Assembly (NCBI GenBank): GCA_903876765.1
Contig: CAIRBH010000024.1
Span: forward strand, 1 to 42,579
Reading direction: 5' to 3'
Length of the DNA stretch: 42,579 nucleotides
Source: an uncultured Pseudomonadota bacterium
Lineage (GTDB): Bacteria > Pseudomonadota > Gammaproteobacteria > Burkholderiales > Methylophilaceae
The number at the start of each line of letters is the position of its first letter. The first letter of the stretch is position 1. The notes under the pieces were generated by a model, which had not been told where the DNA came from, searched no databases, and saw only the letters and a list, made by a program, of their open reading frames with translations. Position numbers and translations under genes: made by a program. Below, piece by piece: positions 36,700 through 42,579 of this stretch.

Positions 36700-37728
36700 A
36701 TGGATGATAATAAAAGTAAAGCGCTTGCCGCAGCACTAGCACAGATTGAAAAGCAGTTTGGCAAGGGATCCATCATGCGTATGGGCGATGGCAGCATAGG
36801 TGAAGATATTCAATCAGTATCTACCGGCTCTTTAGGTCTTGATATTGCATTAGGCATAGGCGGCTTGCCACGCGGGCGCGTGGTAGAAATCTACGGGCCG
36901 GAGTCATCAGGTAAGACCACCTTAACCCTTTCGGTGATTGCACAAATGCAAAAAACGGGTGGCGTTGCCGCTTTTATTGATGCCGAACATGCCTTAGACC
37001 CGCAATATGCCGCCAAACTAGGCGTCAATGTGCCTGATTTGCTGATCTCTCAGCCAGATACGGGTGAGCAAGCACTAGAAATTGTTGATATGTTAGTGCG
37101 TTCTGGCTCAGTGGATATTGTGGTGGTTGACTCGGTGGCTGCACTGACGCCGCGTGCCGAAATTGAGGGTGAAATGGGTGATTCGCACATGGGTTTGCAA
37201 GCACGTTTAATGAGCCAAGCCTTGCGTAAATTGACGGGTAACATCAAACGCACCAATACTTTAGTCATTTTCATCAACCAAATCCGCATGAAGATAGGCG
37301 TGATGTTTGGCAGCCCAGAAACCACTACTGGTGGCAACGCACTTAAATTTTATGCTTCAGTACGCCTAGACATTCGCCGCACTGGCGCGATTAAAAAAGG
37401 TGATGAAGTCATAGGCTCAGAAACCCGCGTTAAGGTGATTAAAAACAAAGTTGCCCCACCCTTCAAACAAGCTGAATTTGATATCCTTTACGGCGAAGGC
37501 ATTTCACGCGAAGGTGAAATTATTGAGCTAGGGGTGAATGCTAAGTTCTTAGAAAAAGCTGGTGCCTGGTATAGCTACAATGGTGAAAAAATTGGCCAAG
37601 GCAAAGATAATTCTCGCGACTACTTAAAAGCACACCCAGCCATTGCTAATGAGATAGATGCAAAAATTCGCGCCAATATGAAAGCCTTAGCCGAAGCCTT
37701 GCCAGCCGTGCGTGCTGAAGAAGACTAA
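36700..37728 (+). CDS. recA: Recombinase RecA
   Basis: This 342-aa protein drives homologous recombination and LexA cleavage. Walker [10 protein letters not shown] (66-74), the signature [14 protein letters not shown] and the [15 protein letters not shown] loop are all intact. I find no CTGT-N8-ACAG LexA box in the 59 bp upstream; a weak promoter (TTGATT - 18 bp - TATTAA) sits across the pncC end. recX follows 30 bp downstream. Confidence 0.99.
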   Translation: MDDNKSKALAAALAQIEKQFGKGSIMRMGDGSIGEDIQSVSTGSLGLDIALGIGGLPRGRVVEIYGPESSGKTTLTLSVIAQMQKTGGVAAFIDAEHALDPQYAAKLGVNVPDLLISQPDTGEQALEIVDMLVRSGSVDIVVVDSVAALTPRAEIEGEMGDSHMGLQARLMSQALRKLTGNIKRTNTLVIFINQIRMKIGVMFGSPETTTGGNALKFYASVRLDIRRTGAIKKGDEVIGSETRVKVIKNKVAPPFKQAEFDILYGEGISREGEIIELGVNAKFLEKAGAWYSYNGEKIGQGKDNSRDYLKAHPAIANEIDAKIRANMKALAEALPAVRAEED

Positions 37729-37758
37729 CGCCTTTAGTTAATTAAACGAGGCCAGTCC

Positions 37759-38211
37759 ATAGAATTTCAAGCTAAAAGTTTACGGCAACGGGCGCTAGAT
37801 TATCTAGGCAAGCGCGAGTACTCTTACTTTGAGCTCGCGCAAAAACTAAAAGCTTACGCCGAAGAAGCTGACGACATCGCAGCCATACTCGATGACTTTA
37901 AGCAGCGTGGCTGGCTAAGTGACGCTAGATTTACTGAGCAACTGGTCCATGCCAGAAAAGTTAGATTTGGCAGTGCCAGAGTTGCCAGCGAATTGCGCGA
38001 AAAAGGCGTGGCAGATGATTTAATCGCCCATGCGGTAGATGAGATAAAACTGCATGAATTAGACCATGCGCGTACCGTTTGCAAAAAGAAATTCAAAGCC
38101 AGCCCAAGCAGTCGAGAAGATTGGGCTAAACAGGCAAGATTTTTACAAAGCCGAGGATTCAGTTTTGACGTGATTAAAAAGGCCTTAAATCCAACCGAGC
38201 CCGAAGATTAA
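37759..38211 (+). CDS. recX: RecA regulator RecX, apparent ATA start
   Basis: This 150-aa helical-repeat protein should inhibit RecA filaments. Family pattern: SLRQRALDYLGKREYSYFEL, RGWLSDARFTEQLVHAR, FGSARVASELREKGV and RFLQSRGFSFDVIKKAL. The frame is open from just after an upstream TAG (37735) and has no ATG, GTG or TTG before codon 80. ATA 37759 stands exactly where the family's initiator Met is expected, with GAGG seven bases upstream; ATT 37741 is the only other near-cognate codon. So either AUA is used, or a start codon was lost by mutation or base error. Confidence 0.88.
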   Translation: MEFQAKSLRQRALDYLGKREYSYFELAQKLKAYAEEADDIAAILDDFKQRGWLSDARFTEQLVHARKVRFGSARVASELREKGVADDLIAHAVDEIKLHELDHARTVCKKKFKASPSSREDWAKQARFLQSRGFSFDVIKKALNPTEPED

Positions 38212-38260
38212 GCAAACTAGCAGATAAAAAATACACCCAAGAAATTAATCGAAAATTAAA

Positions 38261-40909
38261 ATGACCATTAAACTCAGTAACAACCCTAGCAGTAACGAAA
38301 TCCGTCAGGCATTTCTAGACTTTTTTGTTTCAAAAGGTCATCAAATAGTCGCATCCAGCTCGTTGGTGCCGCATGGCGACCCTACGCTACTATTTACCAA
38401 TGCGGGGATGAATCAGTTTAAAGACGTATTTTTAGGCTTTGACAAACGGCCATATACCCGCGCCACCACCAGCCAAAAATGCGTGCGTGCTGGCGGCAAA
38501 CATAACGACCTAGAAAACGTAGGCTACACCGCGCGTCACCATACATTTTTTGAAATGTTGGGCAATTTTAGCTTTGGTGATTACTTTAAAGAAGACGCCA
38601 TAGGCTATGCTTGGGAGTTGCTTACCGAAGTGTTTAAGCTGCCCAAAGACAAACTTACCGTTACCGTGTATGCCGATGATGATGAGTCTTACAACATTTG
38701 GCTACACAAAATTGGTGTACCAGCGGCGCGTATTATTCGTATTGGCGACAACAAAGGCGCACGTTACGCCTCTGATAACTTCTGGATGATGGGCGACACT
38801 GGCCCTTGCGGCCCTTGCACCGAAATATTTTATGACCACGGCGAGCAGCATTTTGGTGGGCCACCTGGCAGCCCTGATGAAGATGGCGACCGCTTTATCG
38901 AAATCTGGAATAACGTATTCATGCAGTTTAACCGCGATGAAGCAGGCGTGATGCACTTGCTACCTAAGCCGTCAGTAGATACTGGCATGGGCTTAGAGCG
39001 CTTAGCGGCAGTATTGCAAAACGTACATGCCAACTATGAAACGGATTTATTCCAAGGCTTAATCGCCGCCGCCGCCCGCGCAACCAACACCTCAGATTTA
39101 ACCAGCCCCAGCCTAAAAGTACTGGCAGACCACATTCGCGCCTGCTCGTTTTTAATTGCCGACGGCGTCATTCCTGGCAATGAAGGCCGTGGTTATGTGC
39201 TGCGCCGTATCATACGCCGCGCCATACGGCATGGCTACAAACTTGGTTCTCGTGCTGCGTTCTTCCACAAAATAGTAGCAGACTTGGTGGCTGAAATGGG
39301 CGCAGCCTATCCAGAACTAAAAACTGAGCAATCTCGAATTACCAGTACGCTCAAGCTAGAAGAAGAGCGTTTCTTTGAAACCATAGAAAATGGCATGGAG
39401 ATTCTAGAAACAGAGCTGGCCGCCATGGCCAAGGCTAATCACTCCATGGTGAATGGCGATCTCGCTTTTAAACTGCATGATACTTTTGGCTTTCCACTCG
39501 ATTTAACTGCTGATATCTGCCGTGAGCGCAATTTTACTGTGGATACCGCAGGCTTCGATGCTGCCATGACCCGTCAAAAAGACCAAGCACGCGCGGCAGG
39601 TAAGTTCAAAATGGCCGCCAACCTTGAATACACAGGCAAAAACTCTGAATTTAAAGGCTATGACAGCTTAGAAACCAGCGCCCAAGTATTGGCCTTATAT
39701 AAAGAAGGCAGCAGCGTCAATCAACTTAGCGAAGGTGAGATGGGCGTTGTCGTGCTTGATCTAACGCCATTTTATGCCGAGTCTGGCGGCCAAGTGGGCG
39801 ATAGCGGCGTACTTAAAGCCGAAAATGGTATTTTTGCAGTAGAAGATACGCAAAAAATTCAGGCCGCTGTATTTGGCCATCATGGCGTTTTAAAAACGGG
39901 CACTCTTAAAGTGGGTGATCGCTTAAAAGCCACTGTAGATTTAGTAGTCCGCAGCCATATTATGCGTAACCACTCTGCCACACACTTAATGCACAAAGCC
40001 TTGCGGGCAGTGCTGGGCGACCACGTGCAGCAAAAAGGCTCGTTGGTAGATGCAGAAAAAACTCGCTTCGATTTTGTGCATAATGCGCCTATGACCAATG
40101 AACAAATTCGCCAAGTAGAAAAACTGGTCAATGCTGAAATCCTTGCTAACACAGCCTGTCAGGCGCGAGTGATGGATATTGAATCTGCACAAAAAACAGG
40201 CGCTATGATGTTATTTGGCGAAAAATACGCTGACGAAGTCCGTGTGCTGGATATTGGTACTTCAAGAGAATTATGTGGTGGCACGCATGTCAGCAGAACT
40301 GGCGACATAGGCTTATTCAGCATCATAGCTGAAGGTGGCGTTGCATCAGGCATACGGCGTGTTGAGGCGGTGACAGGCGAAAATTCACTGCTTTATGTGC
40401 AAGGCATGGAAACCACCTTGGGTGGCGTTGCGGGTACATTGAAAGTATTGCGTGCAGAAATTCCCGCACGGATTAGCGCTTTGTTGGATCAAACACGACG
40501 AGTAGAACGCGAACTGGCTGCTTTAAAAGGCAAACTAGCCTCATCACAAGGCGATGATTTAGTGACACTGGCGACAGATATTGCTGGCGTTAAAGTGCTG
40601 GCCGTCAGCCTAGAAGGGGCAGATGCCAACACCCTGCGCGAGACCATGGATAAGCTCAAAGATAAGCTAAAATCTGCCGTTATTGTGCTAGCAAGCGTCA
40701 CTGATGGCAAAGTGAGTCTTGCCGCTGGCGTGACGCCAGATCTGATTGTAAAACTAAAAGCAGGCGATTTGGTCAACTACGTAGCAAACCAAGTCGGCGG
40801 TAAAGGCGGCGGTAAGCCAGATATGGCCATGGCTGGCGGCACAGATGCAAAGCAACTAGCACCAGCCCTAGCCAGCGTGCAAGACTGGGTAAAGAGTAAA
40901 CTGAACTAA
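38261..40909 (+). CDS. alaS: Alanyl-tRNA synthetase
   Basis: This 882-aa class II synthetase (EC 6.1.1.7) charges tRNA-Ala. It starts the homology with [15 protein letters not shown]; the class II core includes [15 protein letters not shown] and [10 protein letters not shown]. The editing domain has the zinc motif [11 protein letters not shown] (HxxxH) and [14 protein letters not shown] coiled region and the C-terminal DHH-like domain ([16 protein letters not shown]) complete it. Length is normal. Confidence 0.99.
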   Translation: MTIKLSNNPSSNEIRQAFLDFFVSKGHQIVASSSLVPHGDPTLLFTNAGMNQFKDVFLGFDKRPYTRATTSQKCVRAGGKHNDLENVGYTARHHTFFEMLGNFSFGDYFKEDAIGYAWELLTEVFKLPKDKLTVTVYADDDESYNIWLHKIGVPAARIIRIGDNKGARYASDNFWMMGDTGPCGPCTEIFYDHGEQHFGGPPGSPDEDGDRFIEIWNNVFMQFNRDEAGVMHLLPKPSVDTGMGLERLAAVLQNVHANYETDLFQGLIAAAARATNTSDLTSPSLKVLADHIRACSFLIADGVIPGNEGRGYVLRRIIRRAIRHGYKLGSRAAFFHKIVADLVAEMGAAYPELKTEQSRITSTLKLEEERFFETIENGMEILETELAAMAKANHSMVNGDLAFKLHDTFGFPLDLTADICRERNFTVDTAGFDAAMTRQKDQARAAGKFKMAANLEYTGKNSEFKGYDSLETSAQVLALYKEGSSVNQLSEGEMGVVVLDLTPFYAESGGQVGDSGVLKAENGIFAVEDTQKIQAAVFGHHGVLKTGTLKVGDRLKATVDLVVRSHIMRNHSATHLMHKALRAVLGDHVQQKGSLVDAEKTRFDFVHNAPMTNEQIRQVEKLVNAEILANTACQARVMDIESAQKTGAMMLFGEKYADEVRVLDIGTSRELCGGTHVSRTGDIGLFSIIAEGGVASGIRRVEAVTGENSLLYVQGMETTLGGVAGTLKVLRAEIPARISALLDQTRRVERELAALKGKLASSQGDDLVTLATDIAGVKVLAVSLEGADANTLRETMDKLKDKLKSAVIVLASVTDGKVSLAAGVTPDLIVKLKAGDLVNYVANQVGGKGGGKPDMAMAGGTDAKQLAPALASVQDWVKSKLN

Positions 40910-40949
40910 TCACTAATTTTAGATAGCACATACAAAAAAAGAGTTAACT

Positions 40950-42176
40950 ATGGCACTTATCGTACAAAAATATGGCGGCACCTCAGTCGCAAATCCTGAA
41001 AGAATACGCAATGTAGCCCGCCGCGTGGCGCGCTATAAGGCCATGGGACATCAAATCGTGGTGGTCGTTTCTGCCATGTCTGGTGAAACCAATAAACTCA
41101 TCAATCTCGCCAAAGAGCTAATGGCCGAGCCTGACCCACGTGAATTAGATATGATTATCTCCACCGGTGAACAAGTCACCATAGGCCTGACCGCACTGGC
41201 TTTGATAGAGCTTGGCATTAAAACAAAAAGTTATACTGGCGCACAGGTTAAAATTTTGACCGACAACGCCTACACCAAAGCACGCATACTCAACATTGAT
41301 CAGCATAATCTTAAAGCAGATTTAGATGCAGGCTATGTATGTGTCGTTGCTGGCTTTCAAGGGGTAGATGAAGACGGCAATATCACCACCTTAGGCCGCG
41401 GTGGATCTGACACGACAGGCGTGGCATTAGCTGCCGCTCTGGGTGCTGACGAGTGCCAAATCTACACGGATGTCGATGGCGTTTACACCACCGACCCACG
41501 ACTAGTGCCCGAGGCGCGCCGCTTAAAATCAATCACATTTGAAGAAATGCTTGAGTTAGCCAGCCAAGGTTCAAAAGTATTGCAAATTCGCTCAGTAGAA
41601 TTTGCAGGAAAATATAAAGTTAAGTTACGCGTGCTCTCTAGTTTTGAAGAAGAAGGCGACGGCACACTGATTACATTTGAGGAAGAAGACAATATGGAAC
41701 AACCCATTATTTCAGGCATTGCATTTAATCGTGATGAAGCAAAAATTACCGTGCTAGGCGTGCCAGACAAACCAGGTATTGCTTACCAAATTTTAGGCCC
41801 TATTGCTGACGCTAACATCGACGTCGACATGATAATCCAAAACACTGGGGCAGTTGGCACTACCGATTTCACTTTCACCGTGCATAAAAATGAAATGAAT
41901 AAAGCCCTCACTATTTTGCGTGATCAAGTGCAAGGACATATTGGTGCGCGTGAAATTAATGGTGACGATAAAATCGCTAAGGTCTCTATTGTTGGCGTTG
42001 GCATGCGCTCACATGTCGGCATTGCCAGCCAAATGTTCCGCACACTGGCAGAAGAAGGTATTAATATTCAGATGATTTCAACCTCTGAAATTAAAATTGC
42101 CGTGGTTGTAGACGAGAAATATCTAGAGCTAGCAGTGCGGGTGCTACACAAAGCGTTTGACTTAGAAAGCCTATAG
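40950..42176 (+). CDS. lysC: Aspartate kinase
   Basis: This 408-aa enzyme (EC 2.7.2.4) starts Lys, Met and Thr synthesis. The kinase domain opens with KYGGTSVANPERI (7-19) and has STGEQVTIGL and TDVDGVYTTDPR. Two ACT domains follow (from about 260 on) for amino-acid feedback. A strong internal ribosome site, GAGGAAG (41679-41685), lies eight bases before in-frame ATG 41694, which could yield a separate regulatory beta subunit, as in alpha2-beta2 aspartokinases. No lysine riboswitch is seen upstream. Confidence 0.97.
   Translation: MALIVQKYGGTSVANPERIRNVARRVARYKAMGHQIVVVVSAMSGETNKLINLAKELMAEPDPRELDMIISTGEQVTIGLTALALIELGIKTKSYTGAQVKILTDNAYTKARILNIDQHNLKADLDAGYVCVVAGFQGVDEDGNITTLGRGGSDTTGVALAAALGADECQIYTDVDGVYTTDPRLVPEARRLKSITFEEMLELASQGSKVLQIRSVEFAGKYKVKLRVLSSFEEEGDGTLITFEEEDNMEQPIISGIAFNRDEAKITVLGVPDKPGIAYQILGPIADANIDVDMIIQNTGAVGTTDFTFTVHKNEMNKALTILRDQVQGHIGAREINGDDKIAKVSIVGVGMRSHVGIASQMFRTLAEEGINIQMISTSEIKIAVVVDEKYLELAVRVLHKAFDLESL
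41694..42176 (+). other. Possible internal translation start: LysC beta subunit
   Basis: ATG at codon 249 of lysC would give a 160-aa polypeptide starting MEQPIISGIA and containing only the two ACT domains. GAGGAAG is optimally spaced upstream. This location matches the beta-subunit start in Bacillus and Corynebacterium lysC (known precedent); use here is inferred. Confidence 0.45.
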
Positions 42177-42219
42177 ATTTAACTAATGCTAAGAGCGCAG
42201 TTTATGCTTGAACTTTCAA

Positions 42220-42254
42220 TTGATTTTTAGGCGCGATTAAAGTAATATCGCGCC
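42220..42254 (+). promoter_or_regulatory. tRNA-Ser promoter with overlapping inverted repeat
   Basis: TTGATT (42220-42225), 17 bp, TAATAT (42243-42248), then a GC-rich discriminator CGCGCCC typical of stringently controlled promoters. GGCGCGAT (42230-42237) and ATCGCGCC (42247-42254) form a perfect 8-bp inverted repeat around the -10. It could be an operator, or a lysC terminator stem lacking a U-tract. Confidence 0.5.
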
Positions 42255-42314
42255 CTCAATGGAGAAACATCCGTTGAAAAATAGCGCAATCAGCAAAACT
42301 GACTATCGCTATTA

Positions 42315-42331
42315 CGCCAGCCTAGCTGGCG
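42315..42331 (+). other. Hairpin in the tRNA-Ser precursor leader
   Basis: CGCCAGC-CTA-GCTGGCG is a perfect 7-bp stem with a 3-nt loop, ending 16 nt before the mature tRNA. It would be part of the 5' leader removed by RNase P, or a weak terminator (no U-tract). Confidence 0.5.
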
Positions 42332-42347
42332 AGCGTTACAAATAAAC

Positions 42348-42441
42348 GGAGAGCTGGCCGAGTGGTCGAAGGCACTTCCCTGCTAAGGAAGCATACGGGC
42401 TTAAATCTGTATCGAGGGTTCGAATCCCTCGCTCTCCGCCA
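42348..42441 (+). tRNA. tRNA-Ser(GCU)
   Basis: A 94-nt class II tRNA with encoded CCA. The acceptor stem GGAGAGC pairs with GCTCTCC, the discriminator is G42438, and the anticodon arm CTTCC-CTGCTAA-GGAAG gives anticodon GCT, reading AGC/AGU. The long variable arm (ATACGGGC...GTAT region) is typical of tRNA-Ser. Confidence 0.97.
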
Positions 42442-42466
42442 ATAAGCTTAAAGATGAAACTTTCAC

Positions 42467-42495
42467 TTTAAGAAATAAGCAGTATGTCGTATAAT
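42467..42495 (+). promoter_or_regulatory. Possible tRNA-Arg promoter
   Basis: A perfect -10 TATAAT (42490-42495) lies ten bases before the tRNA and is followed by CTGCCC. The -35 at 17 bp is poor (TTTAAG, 42467). The tRNA could also be processed from the tRNA-Ser transcript, 63 nt upstream. Confidence 0.5.
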
Positions 42496-42504
42496 ACTGC
42501 CCAT

Positions 42505-42579
42505 GCGCCCGTAGCTCAGCTGGATAGAGTACTTGGCTACGAACCAAGGGGTCGGGCGTTCGAATCGCTCCGGGCGCAC
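42505..42579 (+). tRNA. tRNA-Arg(ACG), 3' end at window edge
   Basis: Acceptor GCGCCCG (42505-42511) pairs with CGGGCGC (42571-42577), and A42578 is the discriminator. The anticodon arm CTTGG-CTACGAA-CCAAG gives anticodon ACG (inosine-modified, reads CGU/CGC/CGA). The T-arm is GGGCG-TTCGAAT-CGCTC. The window ends on the first C of a probable CCA. Confidence 0.95.

Noticed and set aside
40910..40949. Lysine riboswitch before lysC
   Set aside because: Only 40 bp separate alaS and lysC, too short for the element.
42315..42331. Rho-independent terminator of lysC
   Set aside because: The stem is perfect but is followed by AGCGTTAC, with no U-run.

Overview
The window comes from a betaproteobacterial chromosome. 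The gene order and protein types (fba-tpiA next to fbp, pcnB-folK-dNK-panB-panC, thiL-pgpA-pncC, recA-recX-alaS-lysC followed by tRNA-Ser and tRNA-Arg) point to a methylotroph of the Methylophilaceae, probably near Methylotenera. This placement rests on recognition, not on a search. Gene density is high and no stretch over 300 bp lacks a gene. The longest gap is 270 bp, at 28764-29033.

Region 1 (1-2700) starts inside an IS256-family element. It is followed by a divergent pair: a GT4 glycosyltransferase of the diacylglycerol-glucosyltransferase type, and a secreted zinc-dependent phospholipase C-fold protein. Their shared intergenic region carries one Pho-box-like direct repeat facing the glycosyltransferase and a four-unit 11-bp-period array facing the phospholipase. 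Together these suggest a PhoB-controlled lipid-remodelling module: phospholipid to diacylglycerol, then to glycolipid.

Region 2 (2795-11925) is built around respiration and metal supply. It holds regA-regB (redox two-component system), a TonB-dependent receptor, a secreted beta-propeller protein with a CxCC motif and a predicted mature N-terminal His, a TauE/SafE-like membrane protein, ccoS and the copper ATPase ccoI/fixI. Near-consensus RegA/PrrA boxes lie between regB and the receptor gene. A SCO1/SenC lipoprotein lies about 3.5 kb beyond ccoI. I infer a copper acquisition and cbb3-oxidase assembly locus under RegBA. The ccoI gene contains a 28-unit hexanucleotide microsatellite encoding an Ala-Gln/Ala-Arg tract.

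Region 3 (11911-25668) is housekeeping: clpB with a sigma-32 promoter, yjbQ, a small lipoprotein, SCO1, ilvE, a CHCC zinc-finger protein, murI, a PduO-type adenosyltransferase, pcnB-folK-dNK-panB-panC, then rsfS-rlmH-phr preceded by a structured leader.

Region 4 (25697-33986) holds the sugar-phosphate genes fba, tpiA and fbp, then mlaA, pmbA, darP, a CPA1 antiporter and a PDZ protein. Region 5 (34050-42579) holds mogA-thiL-pgpA-pncC, recA-recX (recX apparently starting at ATA), alaS, lysC (with a plausible internal start for a beta subunit), tRNA-Ser(GCU) and a tRNA-Arg(ACG) that reaches the window edge.
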